A stretch of 64,000 nucleotides of DNA from Croceicoccus hydrothermalis (lineage in GTDB: Bacteria; Pseudomonadota; Alphaproteobacteria; Sphingomonadales; Sphingomonadaceae), in the NCBI RefSeq assembly GCF_022378335.1, contig NZ_JAIQCI010000018.1:1-64000 (forward strand). Direction: 5' to 3'. Of the stretch, positions 34,850-42,851 are shown in pieces; the stretch's first letter is position 1; every line of letters begins with the position of its first letter. The notes under the pieces were generated by a model. It worked only from the letters and a program-made list of their open reading frames with translations. It was not told the DNA's origin and ran no database searches. The position numbers and the translations under genes were made by a program.

Positions 34850-35772
34850 GCGCACGTGTCACTGTCCTGACCGGAGGCGTGGGCGGCGCCAAGCTGGTCG
34901 AGGGCTTGCAGCAGATCGTGCCCGGCACTCACCTGACGGCGATCGTGAACACTGGCGATGATTTCGAGCATTTCGGCCTGCCGATCTCGCCCGACATCGA
35001 TACCTTGCTCTACACGCTGGCGGGGCTTTCGAATGTCCGTCTAGGCTGGGGCCGCGAAGGTGAGACATGGTCGTTCATGGCTGCGGTAAAGAGCCTTGGC
35101 GGCGAGGACTGGTTCAACCTCGGCGATGGCGACCTCGCGCTTCATGTCTTGCGCCGCATGGCCAAGGACGCGGGCCAGCCTTTGTCCGAAATCGTGCGGG
35201 GTTTTGCCCGCCAATGGGGTCTAGGCCTGACTATCCTGCCGATGAGCGACGATCCCGTCGCGACATGGGTGAAAACGGACGAGGGTTTGTTGCCTTTCCA
35301 GCGCTATTTCGTGGAGCGGCGGTGTGAACCGCGCATCAATGCGATCCGCTTCGAAGGTTCTGATGCAGCCTTTCCGGCACCTGGTGTGGTGGCGGCCATC
35401 GAAGCGGCCGATATGATCCTGATCGCGCCATCCAATCCGTGGCTCAGCATCGATCCCATATTGGCGGTTCCCGGCCTGCGGCAAGCGCTGGAACGCAAGA
35501 ATGCACCGCTTGTCGCCGTGTCGCCGCTGGTAGGCGGAAAAGCGGTCAAGGGGCCGACGGCTAAGCTGATGGGAGAACTTGGCCTTTCGGTGACGAACCA
35601 GACGATTTCCGAACATTACGGCGAATTGCTGGACGCGATGCTGGTGCACGAGGGCGATCCACAGCCTTCCGGGCTTTCTTGTGCTGAAACCGACACGCTA
35701 ATGAACACGGCGGAGGACCGGCACCGTGTCGCGATTGCCGCCATGGATCTCGCCGAACGACTGACGCGCTGA
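34846..35772 (+). CDS. cofD: FO 2-phospho-L-lactate transferase-type CofD
   Basis: 308 residues. The signature N-terminus VTVLTGGVGGAKLVEGL, the NTGDDFEHFGL block and APSNPWLSIDPILAVPG define CofD/FbiA. It transfers the phospho-three-carbon unit from its GDP-activated form to FO, giving F420-0 or the dehydro or 3PG variant depending on what CofC activates. The start is the ATG overlapping the CofE stop. Its stop shares one base with the CofC start, so CofE-CofD-CofC are tightly coupled. Confidence 0.95.
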   Translation: MSARVTVLTGGVGGAKLVEGLQQIVPGTHLTAIVNTGDDFEHFGLPISPDIDTLLYTLAGLSNVRLGWGREGETWSFMAAVKSLGGEDWFNLGDGDLALHVLRRMAKDAGQPLSEIVRGFARQWGLGLTILPMSDDPVATWVKTDEGLLPFQRYFVERRCEPRINAIRFEGSDAAFPAPGVVAAIEAADMILIAPSNPWLSIDPILAVPGLRQALERKNAPLVAVSPLVGGKAVKGPTAKLMGELGLSVTNQTISEHYGELLDAMLVHEGDPQPSGLSCAETDTLMNTAEDRHRVAIAAMDLAERLTR

Positions 35773-36335
35773 TGGCATGGACGGCGCTGGTCCCGATCCG
35801 CACCGGCCCTGCGGGAAAGTCGCGATTGAAAGGCGTGCTGGATGCCGACGCACGCGGGCGCCTGGCATTGGACATGGCTCGGCACGTCATCGACGTTCTA
35901 ACGCAATGTCCGAAAATCGACCGGATCGTCGTGCTTTCGAACGAAGCCTTCGACCATCCTGCGGCAGTCTGGGCCAACGATAGCGGGCAAGGACTGAATG
36001 CCGAGATTTCGGCGTTCCGGCACGGTTTCGGTGCGTCGCCGCTGCTTGTGATCCACCCAGACCTGCCCTTGTTGGGTCGGCACGATGTCCAAGCGCTACT
36101 CGATGCGGCGACCTGCCATGGCGCTGCCCTGGCCACGGATCGCCTGGGGCAGGGCACGAATGCATTGGCACTGGCCGACGGTCGATCGTTCTCGTTCCAA
36201 TTCGGGCAGGGCAGTCGCATTCTTCACTGCGGCGCGGATGTTGCCATGCCGGTACTTCAGCGGACGGGTCTGTCAGCCGATCTCGACACAGCTGCCGACT
36301 TGGAGTTCCTGCTGGAACGGGGATTGCGTGTCTAA
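35772..36335 (+). CDS. cofC: 2-phospho-L-lactate (or PEP/3PG) guanylyltransferase CofC
   Basis: 187 residues, slightly short for the family. The GTP loop is at the start (ALVPIRTGPAGKSRLKG), followed by VIHPDLPLLGRHDVQALL and DRLGQGTNALAL, the usual CofC/FbiD blocks. It activates a three-carbon phosphate (2-phospho-L-lactate in archaea, PEP in mycobacteria, 3-phosphoglycerate in Paraburkholderia rhizoxinica) with GTP for CofD. Which one is used here cannot be settled by eye. Last gene of the F420 set; a new motif-bearing promoter region follows. Confidence 0.93.
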   Translation: MAWTALVPIRTGPAGKSRLKGVLDADARGRLALDMARHVIDVLTQCPKIDRIVVLSNEAFDHPAAVWANDSGQGLNAEISAFRHGFGASPLLVIHPDLPLLGRHDVQALLDAATCHGAALATDRLGQGTNALALADGRSFSFQFGQGSRILHCGADVAMPVLQRTGLSADLDTAADLEFLLERGLRV

Positions 36336-36344
36336 AACCGCCTT

Positions 36345-36363
36345 TCTTCCGGCAGGTAGGTTG
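36345..36363 (-). promoter_or_regulatory. Cluster dyad motif (site g)
   Basis: Minus-strand reading CAACCTACC-TGCC-GGAAGA. It lies in the gap between cofC and the LLM gene, 50 bp before the LLM start, suggesting a separate promoter for that LLM gene. Confidence 0.6.
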
Positions 36364-36413
36364 ACTGCGCCGGACTGTTATCCGCCCGGTAGATCAGCGC
36401 AGGAGAGGCAGTC

Positions 36414-37334
36414 ATGAAACTGAGTATCGGTATCCCCAAAAGCATGAAGGTTGCCGCCATGGTCCAGCCATGGGAGGATCCGCTGACCGGAGCCGATGTC
36501 GGGGAACTGATGGCAGTCGCGGACCGGCTCGGCTTCTATAAATGCATGCTGGGTGAGCATTTCATCATCCCCAAGGAACATATCGAGCTGTCGGGCGACT
36601 GGTATTTCCACACCGCCGTGGCGCTGGGCTTTTATGGCGGGCAGACGAAAAACCTGCGCCTTGCGTCCTCGATCTCCATCCTGCCGCTGCAAAGCCCCAT
36701 CGTGCAGGCCAAGGCATGGTCGACGCTCGACTGGCTGACGGGTGGTCGGGCAGAGCCGATATTCGGCGTCGGCTGGCTGAAGGAAGAGTTCGACATGCTG
36801 GGCGTGCCGTTCGAAAAACGCGGCGCGATGGCGGATGAATATATTGCGGCGATGATTGAACTCTGGACGAAGGACGATCCGAAATTTGAGGGCGAATTCG
36901 TCAGTTTCGAAAATTGCGGTTTCGCGCCCAAACCGCTTCAGAAACCCCACGTGCCGATCTGGTTTGGTGGCGATGCGCCTGCAGTTCAGCGGCGGGTGGC
37001 GAAGTTCGGGAATGGCTGGTCCCCGTTCCGCACACCGCCCGAAAGCTTTCCCGACTGCATCGACTACATCAAGTCACAACCGGAATATGACGGTCGGCCG
37101 CTGGACATGTTCTTCGCCCTCGAAATGCTGAACGTCGGTGCGCATCATGAAATTCTGGATGATGCCCGTGCGCCGGGGACCGAGGACAAGCAAAAGATCA
37201 TCGACCAGATCGGATGGCTGAAGGAACTGGGCATTACCGAAACCATCGTGCCCTTGCCGCCGGGCCTGTCCGGCAAGCAGGCATGGATCGACCGCCAGCA
37301 CTGGGTTGCCGAGGAGATCATGCCGGCAATCTGA
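36414..37334 (+). CDS. Luciferase-like oxidoreductase (F420-dependent type)
   Basis: 306 residues. The LLM barrel is clear: ADRLGFYKCMLGEHFIIP, SISILPLQSPIVQAKAWSTL, LTGGRAEPIFGVGWLKEEF and VPIWFGGDAPAVQRRVA. The pattern matches TIGR03619-like F420-dependent enzymes that are common in mycobacteria. AGGAGAGG lies six bases before the ATG. It directly follows the F420 biosynthesis genes but has its own upstream dyad motif. Substrate unknown. It converges with the SDR at 37354 after a 19-bp gap. Confidence 0.87.
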   Translation: MKLSIGIPKSMKVAAMVQPWEDPLTGADVGELMAVADRLGFYKCMLGEHFIIPKEHIELSGDWYFHTAVALGFYGGQTKNLRLASSISILPLQSPIVQAKAWSTLDWLTGGRAEPIFGVGWLKEEFDMLGVPFEKRGAMADEYIAAMIELWTKDDPKFEGEFVSFENCGFAPKPLQKPHVPIWFGGDAPAVQRRVAKFGNGWSPFRTPPESFPDCIDYIKSQPEYDGRPLDMFFALEMLNVGAHHEILDDARAPGTEDKQKIIDQIGWLKELGITETIVPLPPGLSGKQAWIDRQHWVAEEIMPAI

Positions 37335-37353
37335 CAGATGGCGTTTCGTCCCG

Positions 37354-38169
37354 TTACCCCGGCAGGGCTGCGAACATGTCCAGCATGTCGGCGTAATGGG
37401 GCTGGTGGTGGGCAATACCGCCATCGGCCGAAATGATCTGGCCGGTGACAAAGCCCGCAAGATCCGAAGCCAGCCACAGCACGGCCCCCGCGATATCACC
37501 CGCGACGCTTTCGCGGGGCAAAAGCACGTGACGCTGGATCATGGCGAGCTGGTGTTCGGTCATTTGCGCGCGCGCCACGGGGCTGAGCACAAGGCCGGGC
37601 AGCACCGCGTTGCAACGGATATTGGCCCGTCCGAACTGCGTGGCCGTATTGCGCGTCAGAGCATTTACCGCAGCCTTGGACGCGCTATAGGCCGGATTGA
37701 GCACATCGCCGAGCAGCGAAACGCCCGAGCTTGTGTTGATGATCGAACCGCCGCCTGCGGCGATCATGTGAGGAACCACATGCTTGATCACGAACATCGT
37801 GCCGCGCACATTGATGTCGAAAGCGGCATCCCACACTTCCGGATCCATTTCGGCCAGAGAAGCGTCGCGCATCATCTGCTGGGCACCGGTGTTGGCGGCA
37901 TTATTATGCAGGATATCGATCTTGCCGAATTCACCGAACGCCGCCGCCACCATAGCAGCGACGCTGGCTTCGTCGCCCAGATCGACCTTCAGGGCGATGG
38001 CCCTGCCGCCGGATTCGGTAATGCCAGAGGCCACCCGCCGCGCGCCTTCCTCGTTGATATCGGCAATCGCGACCGACGCGCCGTTCGCGGCCAGCATGCG
38101 GGCGCAGGCTTCCCCGATATTTGCGCCGCCGCCGGTAACTATGGCGATCTTGCCCTCGACCAGACCCAT
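37354..38169 (-). CDS. SDR oxidoreductase (HQPxYAD-tail group)
   Basis: 271 residues starting at ATG 38169 (MGLVEGK). Motifs: TGGGANIG, LHNNAANTG, Ser in INTSSGVS, Tyr/Lys in PAYSASKAAV. The C-terminus has an unusual tail HHQPHYADMLDMF that is shared with the SDRs at 54135 and 58656, so the three form a local paralogue group. It follows the kinase-like gene by two bases. It likely oxidises an alcohol on a pathway intermediate. Confidence 0.9.
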   Translation of the reverse strand: MGLVEGKIAIVTGGGANIGEACARMLAANGASVAIADINEEGARRVASGITESGGRAIALKVDLGDEASVAAMVAAAFGEFGKIDILHNNAANTGAQQMMRDASLAEMDPEVWDAAFDINVRGTMFVIKHVVPHMIAAGGGSIINTSSGVSLLGDVLNPAYSASKAAVNALTRNTATQFGRANIRCNAVLPGLVLSPVARAQMTEHQLAMIQRHVLLPRESVAGDIAGAVLWLASDLAGFVTGQIISADGGIAHHQPHYADMLDMFAALPG

Positions 38170-38171
38170 TC

Positions 38172-39323
38172 CTATTCCCCCAGAAGCTGCCACGTGCCGT
38201 AATCCTCGGCAGCCGTGAAGAAGCGTTCGTTCATGGGAAGGCCGTTCTGCCCCCACTCATCGAGATTGGCGGCCCAGGCCTGCAATCCGTACATGACGAA
38301 CAGCCGCGTCTGTTCCCATGCCTCGTCAAAGTCGGGAACGCCCAGAGCGCCGGTTGCGATCAGATATTCGCGATATTGCTTCACCATGTCCTTGTGATGC
38401 TTGCGGCGCTCCTCGATGCTGAGCGCGCCGATCACGAAATAGGTCAGGTCGCGCCATGGGCGGCCGCGCCGGACCAGCTGCCAGTCCAGCCAGAGCCGGT
38501 CGCCGTCGGGCAGGATATAGGTATTGCCCTGATGGCAGTCGCCCAGCACGATACAATGCGGCGCATCATAGGCCCGCTCAAGCTCACCCAAACGGTCAAA
38601 TGCGCGTTCCAGCTTGCGCGGATCGTCAAGGTAATGCTGCGGCGCGACGGCGCGGAAAGCAGGGTCCGCCAGATTGGCTTCGATCCATTGCCACATGATC
38701 CGCACCTGATCGCTGTCGACAGGCGTGTCCATCTGGGTCTGGAGCCATGGGGCATTGGCGGTGCTGATCTTGTCGCTTCCCCAAAGGCTGCCATGCAGCG
38801 TGGCAAGGCCTTCGAGATTGTCCATGATCATGTCGACGCCATTGGCATCGGTACTGTGCCCGAACTTGCCGCCGCGCTGCACTAGATCTTCCAGCACCAC
38901 GAAGCCATGCGCACTGCCGTCATCGTCCCAGTCGGCGTAGTAGCATTTTGCCGTCGGCACTTTCATTTCGTCGATCAGGAAGTGGTAGAAGCGCGCTTCG
39001 ACGGCGTGGATATCGACATTGTCGAACGATCCCGACCAGTTCGCCTTCATGCAGACATGCTCGGGCAGTCCTGCGGCCTTGCCCGCATCGTTCCAGTCGA
39101 CTTTAACGCGCCATTTCGTCGTGTGGCTGTTGAGCAGTTGGACGGTTTCCACGCTGTGCGCCGCAACGCCCGGATATTTATAGCTCATCATCCTGCCCAG
39201 CCACTCGGCGTCGACATCCTCCAGCCTTGTCGGCAGCTTGTCGGTGCGGGCGGGATAGGGACGCGGCACGCAATTCGTGTCGACGACTGCACTCTTATAT
39301 TGGGCGGGGGCGTGCGGATCCAT
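38172..39323 (-). CDS. Small-molecule kinase (APH/EcKinase-like phosphotransferase)
   Basis: 383 residues of the aminoglycoside-phosphotransferase fold. The catalytic loop is CIVLGDCHQGNTYI (Asp and Asn) and the metal-binding DWQ is in LWLDWQLVRRG. The family includes ecdysteroid kinases and fungal/mycobacterial CHK-like proteins that phosphorylate hydroxylated steroids or other small molecules. Its place beside SDR and ketosteroid-dehydrogenase-like genes suggests it phosphorylates a pathway metabolite, but acylation-linked or resistance roles cannot be excluded. Confidence 0.82.
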   Translation of the reverse strand: MDPHAPAQYKSAVVDTNCVPRPYPARTDKLPTRLEDVDAEWLGRMMSYKYPGVAAHSVETVQLLNSHTTKWRVKVDWNDAGKAAGLPEHVCMKANWSGSFDNVDIHAVEARFYHFLIDEMKVPTAKCYYADWDDDGSAHGFVVLEDLVQRGGKFGHSTDANGVDMIMDNLEGLATLHGSLWGSDKISTANAPWLQTQMDTPVDSDQVRIMWQWIEANLADPAFRAVAPQHYLDDPRKLERAFDRLGELERAYDAPHCIVLGDCHQGNTYILPDGDRLWLDWQLVRRGRPWRDLTYFVIGALSIEERRKHHKDMVKQYREYLIATGALGVPDFDEAWEQTRLFVMYGLQAWAANLDEWGQNGLPMNERFFTAAEDYGTWQLLGE

Positions 39324-39420
39324 GGGTCAGCTCCTTGCGATCTGTCTGTTTTCGAACCTGCGGCGCGATGCGCGGCATGTTCCTCTCTTGCCCTCATGCT
39401 TCGCAGAGCACCTGCTGGAG

Positions 39421-39439
39421 CAACCTGTCCAAGGAAAGG
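39421..39439 (+). promoter_or_regulatory. Cluster dyad motif (site h)
   Basis: CAACCTGTC-CAAG-GAAAGG in the 166-bp gap between the kinase-like gene (start 39323, -) and the NTF2 gene (start 39490, +), 50 bp from the latter. Confidence 0.6.
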
Positions 39440-39489
39440 GGCGGGGCGGGCTGGGCAGGGTGATAAAGCGGCGACGGAGAGAGACCGAA

Positions 39490-39882
39490 ATGACTCAGAA
39501 AAACCAGAACAAGGATATCGTGCGACGCTTCCTCGGCGCGGTCGAAGCGGGAGAGCTTGACGTGATCGAGCAATTGCAGGCGCCCGATTGCACATGGTGG
39601 ATGATCGGATCGGGCGAAATATCCCGGAAAGCCTATACCGACGCGGTAAAGGGCATGCTGCTGACCGCTTCGCACCGCAAGGTTCGCATCGTGGGCATGG
39701 TCGCGGAAGGCGACACGGTCGCAGCAGAAGTGCGCTCGGAAATGCATTTCGGCGACCGGGTCTATGCCAATGAATATCACGATCTGTTCGTGATCAGGGA
39801 CGGGTTGATCGTCCACGGGCGCGAGTATTTCGATACCGGTAAGGTCGCCGCCTTTTTCGGCGCGCAGGAAGGTGCGGCATGA
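39490..39882 (+). CDS. NTF2-fold (ketosteroid isomerase-like) protein
   Basis: 130 residues. NKDIVRRFLGAVEAGELDVIEQL and the later VYANEYHDLFVIRDGLIVHGREYFD are classical SnoaL/ketosteroid-isomerase-like patterns. The start ATG follows AGAGAGACC. The stop overlaps the start of a second, frameshifted NTF2 gene (ATGA). It may act as an isomerase or dehydratase next to the ketosteroid-dehydrogenase-like flavoprotein downstream. No catalytic residues can be assigned with certainty. Confidence 0.78.
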   Translation: MTQKNQNKDIVRRFLGAVEAGELDVIEQLQAPDCTWWMIGSGEISRKAYTDAVKGMLLTASHRKVRIVGMVAEGDTVAAEVRSEMHFGDRVYANEYHDLFVIRDGLIVHGREYFDTGKVAAFFGAQEGAA

Positions 39883-40300
39883 ACGCCGAAACCGTCGTCA
39901 GGCAATTCCTCTCCTTGTTCCACACCCGTAAGCTGGATGTGGGGGCAGTGCCGCGATGTTGGCTGACGATGCCCGGTATCAGCCAGTCGTGCCGATCGCT
40001 CCGGTAAGGCAAGGCGCGGACGCCATTTGCGAGGAGCTGGAGCGGCAATACGAACTTTATGACGAATGCGCCTGCGATATTCGCAAGGTCGCCGCTTCGG
40101 GATCGACCGTTTTCACGGAACGGGTCGATACGTGTCGGCAGCTGAAAGACGGACGGGAAACCACCACCCATGTCGTCGGCGTGTTCGATCTGGATTATGC
40201 CGGCAAAATTGTCTGGTGGCGGGAATATTGGGACGGTCTCGATTGTGCGGGTCAGTTGGGGATCGACGACAAGGCCATGCGATCGATCATGTGTGCGTGA
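39879..40300 (+). pseudogene. Frameshifted NTF2-fold protein gene
   Basis: The first 20 codons (MNAETVVRQFLSLFHTRKLD) give the usual NTF2 first helix, but the frame then runs to an early stop. The rest of the protein, MLADDARYQPVVPIAPVRQG through DYAGKIVWWREYWD, is in another frame. The break is at a run of five G bases at 39941-39945; a sixth G would restore DVGGSAAML and a 140-residue protein. Either a recent inactivation or a homopolymer base-calling error. The neighbour at 39490 is a paralogue. Confidence 0.75.
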
Positions 40301-40311
40301 AGGGAAATTCG

Positions 40312-41973
40312 ATGCAGTATGACGTCGTGGTGATGGGTTCCGGCGGTGCCGGGTTGACGGCAGCACTGGTCGCCGCAAAAGCGGGTTGCAAGGTGGCCGT
40401 GCTGGAAAAGGCGCCGCATTTCGGCGGGACGACAGCCATTTCCGGTGGCGGGGTCTGGATACCCGAAAGCCCGCAAGCCGTTGCGGCGGGCGTGGACGAC
40501 AGCAAGCAAAAGGCGCTGGATTACTCGCTTGCCGTCGTCGGCAACCGGGCAGAGCGCGAGCTGATCGAGGCCTATATCGAAACCGGCCCCGAAATGGTGC
40601 AATGGCTGGAGGCCAATAGTTCGGTCCATTTCCTCCTCTCGCCCCCGTCCAGCGACTGGTACCCCGAGGTAGAGGGCGCGATGCACGAAGGGCGGTTGCT
40701 GGCTCCGGCTGAATATGACGGCAGAAAGCTCGGTTCCGATTTCGACAATCTTTCCAAGCCGCGCGAGGAATTCAACGCGCCTGGCGGTATGATGATCGAT
40801 CTGTTCGATCTGCCCTATATCGCCAAGCTGCCGCAGCCCGGTGCGTTGTGGTACATGGCCAAGATCGCCATCCGTTTCGCTTTCGACAAGAAGAAGCTGG
40901 GCCGCGGCTCACGCCTGACGATGGGCAACGCCCTGATGGGCAGGCTTTACCGTTCGGTGCTGGACGCGGGGGTCGACCTCTACAGCAGTGCGCCGGTCGA
41001 AAGACTGCTTGCCGATGGGGGCAGGGTCACGGGTGTCGTCGCGACCATAGACGGCAAGCAGACGGAAATTTCGGCCGCAAAGGGCGTCGTTCTGGCGGCC
41101 GGCGGATTTTCCGCCAACGAACAGATGCGCAAGGTCTATCTGCCCTATGCCGAGCAGCATGTTTCCATCCTTCCATATCACAATACCGGAGACGGCATAA
41201 ATGCCGCCACGGCATCGGGCGCCGTGCTGGGAACGGACAACCACGCCAATGCGGTCTGGGCCGTGGTGTCAAAGCGGACGCGCGATGATGGCTATGTCGA
41301 ACGCTATGCGCATCTGATCGACATGTCGAAGCCCGGCTGCATCGCCGTCGGCAAGGACGGCAAACGCTTTGGCAATGAGGCCGGGGTCCATTTCGTCGAG
41401 GACATGCACGCCACCGGCAATGTGCCTGCATGGATCATTTCGAACGCGAAGAACGTCAAGAAATACGGCATGGGGCTGTCGCTTCCGGGGGGCAGCAAGA
41501 TCAAGGAGCTGGTCGCTTCCGGCTATATGAAAAAGGCCAATACGCTGGCCGAACTGGCGGCGCAAATCGGGGTCGATCCCAAGGCGCTGGAAGCAACCGC
41601 TGCGCGGGTCGATGCCGATGCGAAAACCGGGCGCGACAGTGAATTCGGCAAGGGCGATACGCTGATCGATCAAGAAATTGGCGATCCCGCGCACAAGCCC
41701 AATCCCTGCTTCGGGCCGGTTGGCGCGGGGCCCTATTACGCGGTCCAGATATTCCCCGGCGACGGATCGACGACCGTGGGCGTAAAAATCGACGCGCAAT
41801 GCCGCGTCAAGGATGAGAGCGGTCAGCCGATTCCGGGCCTTTGGGCTGCCGGGCTGGATGCCAATTCGATCTGGCAGGGCAAGTCTCCGGCGCATGGATG
41901 CAATGTCGGTCCGGCACTGGTGACCGGCTTTATTGCGGGCAGGAGTATCACGGCATCAAAACAGCAGTCGTAA
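40312..41973 (+). CDS. FAD-dependent dehydrogenase, 3-ketosteroid-Delta1-dehydrogenase-like
   Basis: 553 residues. The N-terminal FAD fold is VVVMGSGGAGLTAALVAAKAG, followed by FGGTTAISGGGVWIP, and the C-terminal FAD block is PGLWAAGLDANSIWQG. Length and architecture fit the FAD_binding_2 ketosteroid dehydrogenase/fumarate reductase group. Such enzymes introduce or reduce a double bond next to a ketone. The start is the ATG after AGGGAAATTCG; a GTG four to five codons upstream is possible. Its end overlaps the next SDR gene. A steroid-like or other cyclic ketone substrate is plausible, not proven. Confidence 0.85.
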   Translation: MQYDVVVMGSGGAGLTAALVAAKAGCKVAVLEKAPHFGGTTAISGGGVWIPESPQAVAAGVDDSKQKALDYSLAVVGNRAERELIEAYIETGPEMVQWLEANSSVHFLLSPPSSDWYPEVEGAMHEGRLLAPAEYDGRKLGSDFDNLSKPREEFNAPGGMMIDLFDLPYIAKLPQPGALWYMAKIAIRFAFDKKKLGRGSRLTMGNALMGRLYRSVLDAGVDLYSSAPVERLLADGGRVTGVVATIDGKQTEISAAKGVVLAAGGFSANEQMRKVYLPYAEQHVSILPYHNTGDGINAATASGAVLGTDNHANAVWAVVSKRTRDDGYVERYAHLIDMSKPGCIAVGKDGKRFGNEAGVHFVEDMHATGNVPAWIISNAKNVKKYGMGLSLPGGSKIKELVASGYMKKANTLAELAAQIGVDPKALEATAARVDADAKTGRDSEFGKGDTLIDQEIGDPAHKPNPCFGPVGAGPYYAVQIFPGDGSTTVGVKIDAQCRVKDESGQPIPGLWAAGLDANSIWQGKSPAHGCNVGPALVTGFIAGRSITASKQQS

Positions 41974-42806
41974 CCGGAGCAAGCTCGGGCATCGGCCTTG
42001 TCGTCGCGCGGGAACTGGCGCGCGATGGCTGGCGGGTGATCGCGCAGGGCCGGGATCACGCGCGCAGCGAAGCCGCGCTTGCGGAAATCCGGTCCGCCGC
42101 GCCCGAGGCGCAGGTCGACATGATAAGGGCCGATTTGTCGGTCATGGACAAGGTGGACGCGTTCGCATCGCAGGTAGCGGCATCGACCGACCGGATCGGA
42201 TTACTGGTGAACAATGCAGGCGCCACGCCATCGAGGCGGATGGAAACCGCCGACGGGTTTGAACAGACCTTTGCCGCCAATCACCTTGCCGTTTTCCTGC
42301 TGACCCACCGCCTGCTGCCCTTGCTGAAGGCGGCGGCGCCCGGATCACAAGTGATCACGACCGCATCGGTCGCGCACAAATTCATCAAGGACATGAAGTG
42401 GGACGATCTGCAGCAGGCGCAGTCATTCAGCGCCAGCGATGCGTATGCCCAGTCCAAGCTGGCCAACATCTTGTTTACGCGGGAAATGGCGAAACGGGTC
42501 AAGCACGACGGAATCCGCGTGAATTGCGTGCGTCCCGGCGTCGTGCAAACCAATTTCGACAGTCACGGCAATCTTGCCGTCAAGCTGATGTATTTCCTTG
42601 GCAAACCGCTCTCGCTGACGCCCGAGCAGGGCGCGGATACGATACTCTTGCTGGCGAAGGGCGGGGCGCCAAAGGCGACCGGCCAGTATCTCGCCAAGCG
42701 CAAGCCCGCAGCATTGTCTGCCGCTGCGCAGAGCGAGCAAGGCGCCGCACGCTTGTGGGACATCAGCAAAGAACTGACCGCCAAAGCCGGCCAGACTGTC
42801 GGCTAA
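41898..42806 (+). CDS. SDR oxidoreductase (retinol dehydrogenase-like)
   Basis: The SDR domain begins at GIKTAVVTGASSGIG and continues through LVNNAGATPSRRM, Ser in VITTASVAH and Tyr/Lys in DAYAQSKLAN. The form with NHLAVFLLTHRLLP and a long C-terminal part is that of retinol-dehydrogenase/WW-domain-oxidoreductase-like SDRs. No common start codon exists near the natural N-terminus. The nearest ATG (41898) adds about 20 residues inside the flavoprotein gene, so the true start is uncertain. Last gene of the 39490 operon. Confidence 0.82.
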   Translation: MQCRSGTGDRLYCGQEYHGIKTAVVTGASSGIGLVVARELARDGWRVIAQGRDHARSEAALAEIRSAAPEAQVDMIRADLSVMDKVDAFASQVAASTDRIGLLVNNAGATPSRRMETADGFEQTFAANHLAVFLLTHRLLPLLKAAAPGSQVITTASVAHKFIKDMKWDDLQQAQSFSASDAYAQSKLANILFTREMAKRVKHDGIRVNCVRPGVVQTNFDSHGNLAVKLMYFLGKPLSLTPEQGADTILLLAKGGAPKATGQYLAKRKPAALSAAAQSEQGAARLWDISKELTAKAGQTVG

Positions 42807-42851
42807 AGCCGGGGAAGGCGGGATGGCGCTTTGCCGTCCCGCCTGCCGGTC

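Noticed and set aside
33444-36335. Search for an FbiB-like nitroreductase domain or separate dehydro-F420 reductase
   Set aside because: No FMN nitroreductase motif was found in any frame near the cof genes or elsewhere in the window, so none is annotated.
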